Translations under genes and position numbers: made by a program
Assembly: GCA_963742405.1 (NCBI GenBank)
Contig: CAVUMB010000005.1
Span: forward strand, 372,001-436,000
Source of the DNA: JAGVSR01 sp963742405
GTDB taxonomy: Bacteria; Pseudomonadota; Alphaproteobacteria; Rhizobiales; Hyphomicrobiaceae
Direction of reading: 5' to 3'
DNA length: 64,000 nucleotides
The notes under the pieces: model-generated
Database searches by the model: none
The model's input: the letters and a program-made list of their open reading frames with translations, nothing else
What the model was told of the DNA's origin: nothing
Shown here: piece by piece, positions 46,472-55,163 of the stretch
Numbering within the stretch: position 1 is the first letter of the stretch
How the letters are laid out: the number at the start of each line of letters is the position of its first letter

Positions 46472-47089
46472 ATGACCAAGCGCCATAGCGCCAAGCATAA
46501 GATTGACCGTCGTCTGGGTGAAAACATCTGGGGGCGCCCGAAAAGCCCGCTCAACAAGCGCGAGAGCCGTCCCGGCCAGCATGGCGAACGTCGCGTCTCC
46601 AAGCTGTCCGACTTCGGCCAGCAGCTCAAGGCCAAGCAGAAGCTGCGCGGCTACTACGGCAACATCTCCGAGCGCCAGTTTCTCCGTCTGTTTAAGGAAG
46701 CGGCAAGCCTCAAGGGTTCGACCTCCGAGCAATTGATTGGCCTGTTGGAGCGCCGCCTCGATGCGGTCGTCTACCGCGCCAAGTTTGTGCCGACCGTTTT
46801 TGCAGCCCGCCAGTTCGTCAGCCACGGACACGTCTTCGTCAATGGTCGCCGCGTTACGATCCCATCCATTCGTCTGCGCATCGGAGACGTGGTGGAAGTG
46901 AAAGAAAGCTCGCGCCAGCTGCCGCTTCTCCTCGAAGCAATCAAGAGTGCCGAGCGCGACATTCCCGACTACATCGACGCCGATCACTCCAAGATGACGG
47001 CAAAGCTGTCGCGCATCCCGGCGCTGGCCGATGTGCCTTACCCCGTGGTGATGGAACCCAACCTCGTGGTCGAGTTCTACTCGCGCTAA
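46472..47089 (+). CDS. rpsD: 30S ribosomal protein S4
   Basis: A 205-residue S4 protein, a primary 16S rRNA binder that nucleates 30S assembly. The ATG at 46472 (MTKRHSAKHKIDRRLGENIW) follows GGAG; an ATG five codons earlier is in frame but lacks the family start. The S4 RNA-binding domain has LERRLDAVVYRAKFVPT and FVSHGHVFVNGRRVTIPS. It is a free-standing gene, as in other alphaproteobacteria, and has its own terminator at 47149. Confidence 0.96.
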   Translation: MTKRHSAKHKIDRRLGENIWGRPKSPLNKRESRPGQHGERRVSKLSDFGQQLKAKQKLRGYYGNISERQFLRLFKEAASLKGSTSEQLIGLLERRLDAVVYRAKFVPTVFAARQFVSHGHVFVNGRRVTIPSIRLRIGDVVEVKESSRQLPLLLEAIKSAERDIPDYIDADHSKMTAKLSRIPALADVPYPVVMEPNLVVEFYSR

Positions 47090-47110
47090 ATAGTCGAGTT
47101 CTACTCGCGC
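47069..47110 (+). repeat. Tandem duplication of the rpsD 3' end
   Basis: The 18 bases GTCGAGTTCTACTCGCGC at 47069-47086, which encode the last six codons, occur again at 47093-47110, after the stop codon. The period is 24 bases. Confidence 0.75.
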
Positions 47111-47148
47111 CAAGCTGCCGAGGGTGATCAGTATCTGCTATTTGGAAC

Positions 47149-47182
47149 CGGCCGGGCCTTCGCAGCCCGGCCGATTTCGTTT
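47149..47182 (+). terminator. Intrinsic terminator after rpsD
   Basis: CGGCCGGGC at 47149-47157 pairs with GCCCGGCCG at 47165-47173 around a seven-base loop; ATTTCGTTT follows. Confidence 0.75.
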
Positions 47183-47203
47183 CAAGCGCGCGGGGGCGTT
47201 GCA

Positions 47204-47541
47204 ATGCAAAATCCGATATGGCTTGCCGCCGGCGGATTGTTGGTTGTGCTTGGCGCGCTAATGCTGCGCTGGGCCGGGCGCTATGATGCAACCGGCATTG
47301 CCATGGATGCGGCGTGGCGGATGGCGCGCACCGGCAGCACGTCAGGCGCCCATGATGAACTCGGCCGCGTCATCGATGAACAGCTCATGGATATTCGTGC
47401 CGATGCCGATCGCATCGGCCATACCCGCACTGCCATCAAGCATGGGTCGCGCTTTTTCATCGCCCGGTTCGTAAGTATCCTCGCGATGATCTGATTGCGA
47501 TCGGCGTTGCCGTGACCGCTGCAGCATTTCTCTGGACCTGA
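47204..47541 (+). CDS. Small hypothetical membrane protein, probable frameshift
   Basis: The frame from ATG 47204 starts with a membrane helix (IWLAAGGLLVVLGALMLRWAG) and ends at 47494 with RFVSILAMI. If one base is missing near 47471 (TTC[C]GTAAG), it continues as KYPRDDLIAIGVAVTAAAFLWT with a second membrane helix and stops at 47541, giving about 112 residues. The second hydrophobic helix followed at once by a stop makes the longer form credible. Function unknown. It converges with the PqiA-like gene, 5 bases away. Confidence 0.5.
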
Positions 47542-47546
47542 TCGGA

Positions 47547-48632
47547 TCAGCTGCGCCAGCGGCGCCCGGGATTCGTGGGCAGCGTGACCGGCTCCCCGAT
47601 GGGCCGGGGTTGCGGATGTGTGTCGCCGATCGCAGCCGGCACGGACCTATTGCTGCGCCTCCCCGGAACGGTGTTGGCCCAACCATAAGCGAGCATCGTG
47701 ATTAGGGCACTTGCGGCGAAGAAGTAGACGCCTGGCAGAACGCGCGCTTCCGTGTACCCCGACGAGTTTACGTAGAAAATCATCAACGCCAGGACCATCA
47801 CGTCGGTCATCGAATAGCGACCGAGCCATTCCATGGTGGCAATCGATTTCTTGCGAAACTCCGGGGGAATATCGGGCGAGGTGACTAGCGTCAGCAGGTA
47901 AAGCAGCTTCAGAAAAGGGAACAGTATCGAGAACAGGAACAGCACGGTGCACAGGAAAACCTCTTCGCTATCCCACAGCGCCCAGATGATCGTCCCAATC
48001 GAATGTTCGTTGGTCCAGACATAAACCGTGGTGAAGCGAATCGACGGCAGGATGATGCCCAGCGCAAAACAGACCGTCGCCACGATGATAAGGAACGAGA
48101 GAACGAAATTGCGGAACGCGGGTACCGGCCCAGGCGGCTCGGGATCTGCAATCGGGACCGCCGCCAATCCTTCGTTATGTAGCCAGGCATAGGAAAGGAT
48201 CATCAGCATCACCGCGGCGGTGAAGAAGTAGACGCCCGCCAGGCTCGCGGCATCGTAGAGGCCCTGCGCCTTAATGAAAAAGATCGTCAGCGCCAGGACC
48301 AGAACGTCGTGCATGGACCACTTCCCGAGCCATTCAAGTGCCTTGAGGCGTTGGTGCTGACGCACGATTTCGGCCGCCGGGAGCGTCGAGACGAGCAGCA
48401 GATACAAAAGCTTCAACACGGGCAGCACGATTGAAAAAATCAGGATCGTGAAGCCTAGGAACATCTGGCCATCGTGGATCAGCACTTCGACCGTCGACAG
48501 CAGCGAATGTTCCGTTGACCAGAAGACGTACTTGGTCAGCCGGATGATCGGCAGCGAAATGCCGAGTGCCAGACACACCGCCGCGCCGATGATGGCGAAG
48601 CTCAACAGGAACCGCCGTCCGCCGAGCCGCAT
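47547..48632 (-). CDS. PqiA-like membrane protein with internal duplication
   Basis: A 361-residue protein with about eight membrane helices in two similar halves. LEWLGKWSMHDVLVLALTIF in the first matches MEWLGRYSMTDVMVLALMIF in the second, as do GVYFFTAAVMLMILSYAW and GVYFFAASALITMLAYGW. This is the paraquat-inducible protein A fold; PqiA works with MCE proteins (PqiB) in lipid transport between membranes. No MCE gene is adjacent. The C-terminal 40 residues are polar and Pro/Arg-rich. Confidence 0.8.
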   Translation of the reverse strand: MRLGGRRFLLSFAIIGAAVCLALGISLPIIRLTKYVFWSTEHSLLSTVEVLIHDGQMFLGFTILIFSIVLPVLKLLYLLLVSTLPAAEIVRQHQRLKALEWLGKWSMHDVLVLALTIFFIKAQGLYDAASLAGVYFFTAAVMLMILSYAWLHNEGLAAVPIADPEPPGPVPAFRNFVLSFLIIVATVCFALGIILPSIRFTTVYVWTNEHSIGTIIWALWDSEEVFLCTVLFLFSILFPFLKLLYLLTLVTSPDIPPEFRKKSIATMEWLGRYSMTDVMVLALMIFYVNSSGYTEARVLPGVYFFAASALITMLAYGWANTVPGRRSNRSVPAAIGDTHPQPRPIGEPVTLPTNPGRRWRS

Positions 48633-48654
48633 GTCCCGCCCACAAGAATGTGCA

Positions 48655-48695
48655 AAAGGAAAACCCAGGCCGCCATGACGGCGACCCGGGCTTTT
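48655..48695 (-). terminator. Intrinsic terminator after grxD
   Basis: Read on the minus strand, AGCCCGGGTCGCC and GGCGGCCTGGGTTTT form an imperfect stem around GTCAT, followed by CCTTTTG. It lies between the grxD stop and the PqiA-like gene. Confidence 0.55.
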
Positions 48696-48749
48696 ATCAA
48701 TCCGTCACATGGCGAAAACGGGGCTGCCGCCGCGCCTTAACCGGCCGTC

Positions 48750-49094
48750 CTACCCGTGGTGATGCTGATGCGGGATGCCCTTCGCGCAGACCAAGTCATG
48801 CAGTTCGCCCGCCTCGAACATCTCCCGCATGATGTCGCAACCGCCGACAAACTCGCCCTTGACGTAAAGCTGCGGAATGGTCGGCCAGTTGGAATAGCTC
48901 TTGATGGCTTCCCGAATTCCCTGATCGTCGAGTACGTTCACGTCCTTGAACGGCACGCCGAGATGCTGCAGGATTTTCGCTGCGGTCGCGGAAAATCCGC
49001 ATTGGGGGAAGCGCGCGTTGCCTTTCATGAACAGGACGACATCGTTGCCGTCGATGGTCTCCTTGATCCAGGCGTTCACGTCTTTCTCGCTCAT
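48750..49094 (-). CDS. grxD: Monothiol glutaredoxin, Grx4 (CGFS) type
   Basis: A 114-residue glutaredoxin with the CGFS active site (Cys32 in FPQCGFSATA) and the glutathione-binding NWPTIPQLYVKGEFVGGCDIM. Proteins of this class carry or sense [2Fe-2S] clusters together with BolA. AGGAG precedes the ATG at 49094. It has a His-rich C-terminus (HQHHHG). It follows bolA on the same strand, the usual pairing. Confidence 0.93.
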   Translation of the reverse strand: MSEKDVNAWIKETIDGNDVVLFMKGNARFPQCGFSATAAKILQHLGVPFKDVNVLDDQGIREAIKSYSNWPTIPQLYVKGEFVGGCDIMREMFEAGELHDLVCAKGIPHQHHHG

Positions 49095-49218
49095 CGTTCG
49101 ATCTCCTGCGCGACTTCGGGCCATCCAAGCCCATCGGCTTTGAGGTAGATGGGGTTTAGGCCGGGGAAAAGTCAATGCGCGGTGTGGTCGGATTTGGGCC
49201 TCCACGCGACCCGCGTTA

Positions 49219-49455
49219 CTATTCCGGCGGTACGGCGGTCGTTAGTTGCAGCGCATGCAACACATTGCCCATTTCGCCGCCAAAAGCATCGTAAACAAGC
49301 TGGTGTTGGCGCACCCGCGGGAGCCCCTTGAAAGCCCCCGAGACGACGTGCGCTGCCCAGTGGTCGTTGTCGCCGGCCAGATCGGTCAGCCGCACCTCAG
49401 CGTCGGGCAGCTTGGCCTTGATGCGTCTTTCGATTTCAGCAGCCGACATGGGCAT
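49219..49455 (-). CDS. bolA: BolA/IbaG family protein
   Basis: A 78-residue BolA-like protein. The cluster-ligand and partner-binding part has DHWAAHVVSGAFKGLPRVRQHQLVYDAF, with conserved histidines. It forms a [2Fe-2S] heterodimer with CGFS glutaredoxins such as the next gene. AAGGAT lies 8 bases before the ATG. In most Hyphomicrobiales purL stands directly upstream; here purL is about 6 kb away. Confidence 0.9.
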   Translation of the reverse strand: MPMSAAEIERRIKAKLPDAEVRLTDLAGDNDHWAAHVVSGAFKGLPRVRQHQLVYDAFGGEMGNVLHALQLTTAVPPE

Positions 49456-49593
49456 GGGACAGATCCTTTCGAACAGTGCGCAGCGCTATGCACGCTCGCT
49501 CGATCGCATGCAAGGGGCTGCCGCGACGGATCAACGCTGACCGACCCGTCACTGCCCTGGGAACTCCGGCGGCCAAGCCAGCGTTTGGCGCCT

Positions 49594-50532
49594 ATGCACA
49601 CCCACGTTGTCATCAACGCGCGCGCCGGAACGGTTCTCGATTGGGAACCAGAACCGTTGCAGCAGGAAATTGTCAAAGCGTTCAAAACCGCCGGTCATGC
49701 TGTGACGGTCCATATGATTGCCCCCGATGAACTCAAGCAGACGATTGCCAATGCCCTGGCGCAAGGCTGTGACGCGGTGGTCGTCGGCGGCGGCGACGGC
49801 ACGGTGCGGGCCGCTGCGGAGGCACTGATCGGAACCGGCATTCCACTCGGTATTCTACCGCTCGGCACCATGAACCGGCTCGCACGCGATCTCAAGATTC
49901 CGCTGACGGTTCCGCAAGCCGCTGCCGCCCTCGCCGCCGGTGAGACTTCAACCATCGATGTCGGCGACGTGAACGGTCGTATTTTTTTGAACAATTCGAT
50001 TTTTGGCGTTACGACGCTTTATTCAGAGATCCGGCAATCGCTGCGCGGCAAGCCGACGATGCAACGCATGCGCGGCTATGCCCGTGCCGTGCAGGAAGTT
50101 CTCCAAAGTCGTCGTCGGATGGATATTGACGTCGACGATGGCCAACGACCGGTTCGGTTGCGCATTTTGTCGATGGCCGTCTCGAACAATCGCTATGCTG
50201 ATCGGCCGAGCCTCACACTCGCCAAGGACGGGCTGCACCACGGAGTTCTTGCTGCCTACATATCAAAGCATCCATCGGGTTGGGGCATGGCCCGCGCCGT
50301 CGTCCGCGCCATGTTGGGTCGGCTCAAATCGGATCCTGATGTTGTCCATCTGGAAGGCCGTCGCATTGACGTTTCGACTCGACGCACAACCTTGCGGTTG
50401 GCCAACGACGGCGAATTGGAAACGGTGGATTTGCCGTTACGGTATACGATCCGCGCGGGGGCATTGACAGTAATGGTCCCTGCAACCGAGAAACGGACCG
50501 ATGCTGAACCGGCAGTCACCTACGCCAACTGA
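49594..50532 (+). CDS. Diacylglycerol kinase-like lipid kinase
   Basis: A 312-residue protein of the DagK/YegS catalytic family. The nucleotide-binding VVGGGDGTV is at residues 64-71, followed by IPLGILPLGTMNRLARDL, the typical second loop. NNSIFGVTTLYSEIR is the linker to the beta-sandwich domain. It probably phosphorylates diacylglycerol or a sphingoid-type lipid. The ATG at 49594 is chosen because the frame upstream runs antisense to bolA and has no coding character. It overlaps the PAP2 gene by 32 bases. Confidence 0.85.
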   Translation: MHTHVVINARAGTVLDWEPEPLQQEIVKAFKTAGHAVTVHMIAPDELKQTIANALAQGCDAVVVGGGDGTVRAAAEALIGTGIPLGILPLGTMNRLARDLKIPLTVPQAAAALAAGETSTIDVGDVNGRIFLNNSIFGVTTLYSEIRQSLRGKPTMQRMRGYARAVQEVLQSRRRMDIDVDDGQRPVRLRILSMAVSNNRYADRPSLTLAKDGLHHGVLAAYISKHPSGWGMARAVVRAMLGRLKSDPDVVHLEGRRIDVSTRRTTLRLANDGELETVDLPLRYTIRAGALTVMVPATEKRTDAEPAVTYAN

Positions 50533-51238
50533 TGCTGAAAAGGCGGTTGATCCGCCGGGCTGGCGTGGCCGGTGGCCGATCGAGGCCGAAGTATTACTGG
50601 CACTTTTGGCGTCGGCCGCAGGGTTGCTGGCGTTTCTACTGATCGCCGGCACGGTCGTAAATGGCGGCTTTCGCGGCATTGACGAAGCTGTGCTGCTGGC
50701 GCTGCGAAATCCGGCGGATCTCTCCGATCCGGTTGGACCGCGCTGGTTTGAAGAGTTGGTCCGCGATATCACAGCACTGGGTTCGACTGGCGTTCTAACT
50801 CTCGTCGTGGTCGCCGTGGCAGGATTTCTCTTCCTCGCCGAGAAACCAAAAAAAGCTCTCGCCGTCGTCGTGTGGAGTTCTGCAGGTGTCGGTCTCAGCC
50901 AGTTTGCCAAAGCCGGGTTCGCAAGGCCCCGGCCAGATCTCGTACCGCACGCAGCGGAAGTGTTCACTTTGTCGTTTCCAAGTGGCCACGCGATGCAGTC
51001 GGCGGTGATCTACCTCACGCTCGGCACCATGATCGCGGCGACCCAGCAATCCCGGCGGATCAAGTTCTACGTCCTCGCCTTCGCCGTGATACTAACCGTG
51101 CTGGTCGGCTTGAGCCGCGTCTATCTCGGAGTGCACTGGCCCTCGGACGTCCTCGCCGGCTGGACGCTGGGCGCTGCGTGGGCCGGTCTGGGCTGGCTCG
51201 TATTCCGCCGCATCGGCTCCGAACCACCTCGTCAATGA
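50501..51238 (+). CDS. PAP2-superfamily membrane phosphatase
   Basis: A 245-residue integral membrane phosphatase with six membrane helices. The three active-site motifs are present: KAGFARPRP (residues 137-145), PSGH (160-163) and SRVYLGVHWPSD (205-216) with the catalytic His212. Likely substrates are phosphatidate or undecaprenyl diphosphate. Its start lies inside the lipid kinase gene, so kinase and phosphatase are coupled: one adds and the other may remove lipid phosphate. Confidence 0.85.
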   Translation: MLNRQSPTPTDAEKAVDPPGWRGRWPIEAEVLLALLASAAGLLAFLLIAGTVVNGGFRGIDEAVLLALRNPADLSDPVGPRWFEELVRDITALGSTGVLTLVVVAVAGFLFLAEKPKKALAVVVWSSAGVGLSQFAKAGFARPRPDLVPHAAEVFTLSFPSGHAMQSAVIYLTLGTMIAATQQSRRIKFYVLAFAVILTVLVGLSRVYLGVHWPSDVLAGWTLGAAWAGLGWLVFRRIGSEPPRQ

Positions 51239-52463
51239 CCCCCGCTTAAAACCAAGGTCTTCACCGGCAGCAAGAGTGCTTGAGCGCGCAAGATCAGCGC
51301 ATGGACGACCGCAACGGCGTCGACGACATGCAGCCAAACGCGACGAAAGAAATTGGTCTCCGTTGCGATTGCATCGTGGTTGTTGGAATAAGCGTTAACG
51401 ATGCAGCTCGATCCAGGTGTGACAGCGTCGAGGCCGCCGGAAAACAACGGTTCCAGATAGACGGTAATTGAACCGGGCGCACGCCCCTGTTGCAAGTCGA
51501 TGAGTTGTTCGCCGGCGCGGAATTGTCCGCTGGCGATGAATTCCTGCACGTCGGTGACGACGAGGGGAATGATCGCCAGCGGTTTCGAAAGGCACGTCGC
51601 CTCCGCCACCATGCCAACCTTCATAATCTGCGCTTCAATCTGGCCGAAGCCAGCATGCAGTTGACGTTGCGCGGTCCTCGCCGGAATGAGGATGCCCGCC
51701 GGACGCATGATCGGGCTGACAAAATCTCCGCGCTTCAGCACGAACTGTTCGATGTGTCCGTCGACACCGGCGTAAACCACCGTCTTGTCAAGTTCGACCT
51801 GCGCTTGGGCGAGCGCCGCCCTGGCGCTTTCCTTCTCGGCAGGAATGAGCGTTGAAATCTTGGTCTCCGCAGCCTGCAACTCGGCTTCCGCGGCCGCGAC
51901 CTGGCCTTTGCGCGCTTCAACTCCAACCTGGAGTTTTTCGATATCGCGGGCCGCGACGACCCCAGGGCTGCGCTGAACCAATTCCTGCTTTGTCCGCAGT
52001 TCATCGAGCGCCTGCTGCAGTGAACCCTTCGCTTCTTGGATTTTTCCACCGGCAGCCGCGACGTCGGCCTTCGTCATCTCCGCTTGCGCATCGAGCTCCG
52101 CAACCTGCCGTTTGGCCGTTTCAAGAGCGGCTTCCTGTTTGGCGCTGTCGAGCTTGAACAGCCGGTCGCCCCGTTTCACCTCGTCGGTGACGTTGACATA
52201 AATTTCGTCGACCCGTCCACCTACTTCGGCAAAATCGGGATCGTCCGAAAGAACGAGATCGCATTCGTTGTCGAGGGATGATTGTAGAAGATGACGGTGA
52301 TCAACAGCACGGTCAGGATGAGGCAGCCGGTGATGCCCCAGCGCAGCTCATACCAAACTGAATAGAGCGTGATCTCACGGCCGATCTCCTTGCCTTGGTA
52401 GAAGCGGCGATAGAGGTAGTCCGGCACGATCGTAAACAGCGAGCAGACGAGAATTTCAAGCAT
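51232..52463 (-). CDS. HlyD-family membrane fusion protein, one frameshift
   Basis: A periplasmic adaptor of about 410 residues. The N-terminal part (MLEILVCSLFTIVPDYLYRRF, then a membrane helix CLILTVLLITVIFYNHPS) stops at 52221. The rest, from PEVGGRVDEIYVNVTDEV onward, is in another frame; one missing G near 52224 (CCG[G]AAGTAGG) joins them. A lipoyl-like half-motif, a long coiled-coil hairpin (residues about 95-185) and the second half GVDGHIEQFVLKRGDFVSP follow. No ABC or MFS exporter is adjacent; the partner is the small membrane protein upstream. It converges with the PAP2 gene, sharing 7 bases. Confidence 0.82.
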
Positions 52464-52467
52464 CGTC

Positions 52468-52893
52468 TCAACCTCCCTTCGCCGGAGCAACGGCGACAGG
52501 AGCAGGCGGCGGCAGTTCTTGCACGTCCGCACGCAATACTGGCTCGGGCGGGGCTTCGATCCCGGCGATCTTTTCCGACGCGCTGGCGATCCGCTTCAGC
52601 GGGGTGATGAAATCCGGCAGATCAATGAGAGCGAGTAAAAGTGCCGCGACCCAGAAGGCGTGAACGTGAGTAAACAGCGACAACAAACAAAGCACTGCGA
52701 CGATCTCGAACTGCAGCTTTTTGTGTCCCATGCGTTCGGGCAGCGAATGCAAAGTGAAGAACAGCACACCCAGACCTATGACGGCAGCCAGAACGCTGAC
52801 GGTCGTCATGACGTAAAGGGCATCGCCCTCGTGTGGGCCACTGATGAACCACGGCACGCTATGCGGTGCTGCGGGGTGTAAACCGTCGGACAC
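52468..52893 (-). CDS. Hypothetical membrane protein upstream of the HlyD-like gene
   Basis: A 141-residue protein with three membrane helices (VMTTVSVLAAVIGLGVLFFTL, FEIVAVLCLLSLFTHVHAFW, ALLLALIDLPDF) and a Pro/Ala-rich C-terminus. The stop is 4 bases before the HlyD-like start, so the two form an operon. Similar small proteins accompany HlyD adaptors of this kind in Hyphomicrobiales, from my recall of the family. Function unknown. Confidence 0.65.
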   Translation of the reverse strand: MSDGLHPAAPHSVPWFISGPHEGDALYVMTTVSVLAAVIGLGVLFFTLHSLPERMGHKKLQFEIVAVLCLLSLFTHVHAFWVAALLLALIDLPDFITPLKRIASASEKIAGIEAPPEPVLRADVQELPPPAPVAVAPAKGG

Positions 52894-53015
52894 GCTATTC
52901 TCCCCCCGCTGGCAGTTTCGGTCAGCGTTCTTGCGAGCGGCAATGGAACCGCTGTCTCAAACCAGCGTATGCATAGTATGATCAGACCGCGTGGTAAAAC
53001 GCCAAAAGGACCACG

Positions 53016-53471
53016 ATGATGGTCGGCAGGACTTTTATTCCAATGTTCGCGGCTGGTTTCATCGCGGCGATTGCGATTTCGGCTGCCGCGGCGGCCGACG
53101 GCCAGTCGGTCCGACAGTTGGCCCAATACAATTCGCGCTCTTTCGACAGTCGCCCCGCCAACGGACCACCGACACCGGCACCGCGCTCATCCAGCGGCGC
53201 AACCACGGTTCTGCCTCGCGTACCCTACGACAATCGCCTCGATAGCCAGCGCCGCTTCTACCGCGATGCGTATCCCAATCGCACCCCGCGGCGAACCCCC
53301 GAAAGTCAGCGCGTCGTACCGAATGCTCCGCAAGCCGGCGGCGATCCGCAACGTTTCTTCGATCCACCTGCTCAGAACAGCCTCAGTTGCGAAACGCTGC
53401 GCCGTCTCGCAACCCGCACCGGCCGGCTGTATTGGACCACCCGATACCGGCGGTGCATTGGCGTCGACTAG
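53016..53471 (+). CDS. Secreted Arg/Pro-rich protein of unknown function
   Basis: A 151-residue protein with a signal peptide (FAAGFIAAIAISAAAAADG). The mature part is low in complexity and rich in Arg, Pro, Ser and Asn; it ends with SCETLRRLATRTGRLYW and RCIGVD, two cysteines that may pair. AAAGGA precedes the ATG pair at 53016/53019. No domain is recognised. It is convergent with the TonB-like gene, one base apart. Confidence 0.5.
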   Translation: MMVGRTFIPMFAAGFIAAIAISAAAAADGQSVRQLAQYNSRSFDSRPANGPPTPAPRSSSGATTVLPRVPYDNRLDSQRRFYRDAYPNRTPRRTPESQRVVPNAPQAGGDPQRFFDPPAQNSLSCETLRRLATRTGRLYWTTRYRRCIGVD

Positions 53472-53472
53472 G

Positions 53473-54531
53473 TCACCGGTAGATGTAGGTGACAAAGAAG
53501 ATGAGGTCGGCGGGCACGGCATTGTTCGGCGGAAATGGGAAGCTCGACTGCTGGGTCGCGAATACAACGCTCTGATCAAGACCCGCAATCTCCGACGGCT
53601 TGACCACCGTCGTGCGAACGAGGTTGCCATTTTTGTTCAGTTCGATGCGCACGGTCACGCGGCCGAACGTGTTCCTGAGTTGCGGCATCGTCGTCTGCAG
53701 CGCTCGAATGACATTGCGAGCGAAATCGTCGTTTTCTCCAGAGCGCGTGATACCGGCGGGCCGTTGCACACCGGCGCCGCCGGCACCCACGGGCGCCTGG
53801 AAAATTGCGGGCGGCGTAAGGTCGAGTTTGGCTGTTTCGGTCCGCTGCGTGGGCTTCTTCTGGGTCTCAGCCTTCGGCTTTTGTTGCGCCGGCTTTTCCT
53901 CTGGTTTCAACTTCTGTGGCGGCTCTGGCTTTTCAACCGGTTTGGCGGCCTCTTCGGTTTTCTCGGATTTGACGGCCTGCTCCGATGATTTTTCACTTTC
54001 GCTCTTCTCCGGCGCCGGCTTCGGCTCGGCTTGTTTCGGCGCCGGCTCGACAGCCTCGTCCGGCAGCGTCGGCTTTAGTTCAGCAGGCGGCGCGGGTTGC
54101 TCGGCAGGTGCCAGCGCCGCGGCAGGCGGAGGAGGGGGCACGGGTGGTGCCGCCGCCTCAGGAGCCGCCGCATCAGGAGTTGGCGGCACGGGAGGCGGCT
54201 GCGCGGCAGGCTCTGTCTGAGGGGTCGGCGTGGGTGGCGGCGGTGGCGCGGGCAACCCGGCTGCCTGGTCTTCCACCGTTGCCCGGCCTTTCAAGTCGCG
54301 CTCGGTGATCAGCGACACGCTGATTGCATCGTCGGCCCCCCCTGCAGCCCCAAGCCGCCGCGGTGCACTCGTATGGACCTGAATGAGCAGCATGGCATGC
54401 AACGCGATTGCCACGACGAGAAACCGGAAGAACCGGCGGTCCTCGGCCGCCGTTCGGGCCGCGTCCGAACCGGGGCCGGCGTCGGCGGGATCAAAGCTCA
54501 ATGTTGTGGCGATGTTTGCCATTGCCCCCAA
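53473..54531 (-). CDS. TonB/TolA-like energy transducer
   Basis: A 352-residue protein. One N-terminal membrane helix (FFRFLVVAIALHAMLLIQV, with a buried His as in TonB) is followed by a Pro/Ala/Glu/Lys-rich periplasmic spacer of about 180 residues. The C-terminal 90 residues form a TonB-type domain (GRVTVRIELNKNGNLVRTTVVKPS, then ADLIFFVTYIYR). It should pass proton-motive energy from an ExbBD or TolQR motor to the outer membrane, but no such motor or receptor gene is in the window. ATG 54531 or 54522 are possible starts. Confidence 0.8.
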   Translation of the reverse strand: MGAMANIATTLSFDPADAGPGSDAARTAAEDRRFFRFLVVAIALHAMLLIQVHTSAPRRLGAAGGADDAISVSLITERDLKGRATVEDQAAGLPAPPPPPTPTPQTEPAAQPPPVPPTPDAAAPEAAAPPVPPPPPAAALAPAEQPAPPAELKPTLPDEAVEPAPKQAEPKPAPEKSESEKSSEQAVKSEKTEEAAKPVEKPEPPQKLKPEEKPAQQKPKAETQKKPTQRTETAKLDLTPPAIFQAPVGAGGAGVQRPAGITRSGENDDFARNVIRALQTTMPQLRNTFGRVTVRIELNKNGNLVRTTVVKPSEIAGLDQSVVFATQQSSFPFPPNNAVPADLIFFVTYIYR

Positions 54532-54577
54532 TTAGCGCGATTTGCTGCGTTGCGAAATGCGGTTCGCCGCATGCCCC

Positions 54578-54698
54578 CGTGCACGGGCACCGACCCGGGC
54601 ACAACTTTTACGAGCCAACGTGCACGGGACCGACCCGGGCACAACTTTTACCAGCCAACGTGCACGGGCACCGACCCGGGCACAACTTTTACAAGAAA
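54578..54698. repeat. Three tandem copies of a 40-41-base repeat
   Basis: Units at 54578-54618 (41 bases), 54619-54658 (40) and 54659-54698 (about 40). Each begins CGTGCACGGG, has ACCGACCCGGGCACAAC in the middle and ends TTTTAC plus seven or so bases. Copy 2 lacks one C; copy 3 diverges at its end. TGCACGGGC and ACCCGGGCA in each unit form an imperfect palindrome. There are no spacers. It lies in the gap between the tonB-like gene and a small zinc-ribbon gene. Confidence 0.85.
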
Positions 54699-54792
54699 GT
54701 CTTCCACCCCATTGGACTGCGACGGTGCGTTGAAGCCGTGATGAATTTGTGGCATGCACGATCGTGTGTTGTTTGCGTAGGGGTATGGTGGC

Positions 54793-55020
54793 GTGGAATT
54801 CACAGAATTTAATCTACTCGCGCTCATAGCTTCGGTTTTTGTCGTGTCCTACGCCATCTGGGGCGTTCACCGTCTCTATGTCCTGTTCGGCAAATGCCCT
54901 CAATGCAATCATCGATTGAATCGCACTGTTGAAGTCTGCAGTTCATGCGGCTGCCGGCAACATGAGTATGTGGCCGAACGCAAGCAGCGCAACATTCAGC
55001 GCCGCACGGCAACCAGCTGA
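54793..55020 (+). CDS. Small membrane-anchored zinc-ribbon protein
   Basis: A 75-residue frame with a GTG start at 54793. One membrane helix (LLALIASVFVVSYAIWGVH) is followed by a four-cysteine ribbon: Cys35 and Cys38 (CPQC), Cys49 and Cys52 (CSSC). The C-terminus is basic. Function unknown. The motif layout is unlikely by chance, but the start and ribosome site are weak. Confidence 0.5.
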   Translation: MEFTEFNLLALIASVFVVSYAIWGVHRLYVLFGKCPQCNHRLNRTVEVCSSCGCRQHEYVAERKQRNIQRRTATS

Positions 55021-55163
55021 TGCCGTAAGATGTGATCGCGATTTTTTTTCACTCAAAGACTCGTCCTCCGTCCGCGATCAAGTTTACCTTCGCAACGCGC
55101 TGGGGGCGTTGACAGTTGGCCAGATCTACTTACAGAACACGGCCAACCCAGGAGATGACACCC

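Noticed and set aside
54578..54698. CRISPR array
   Set aside because: The three repeats are directly joined with no spacers, and no cas genes are near.
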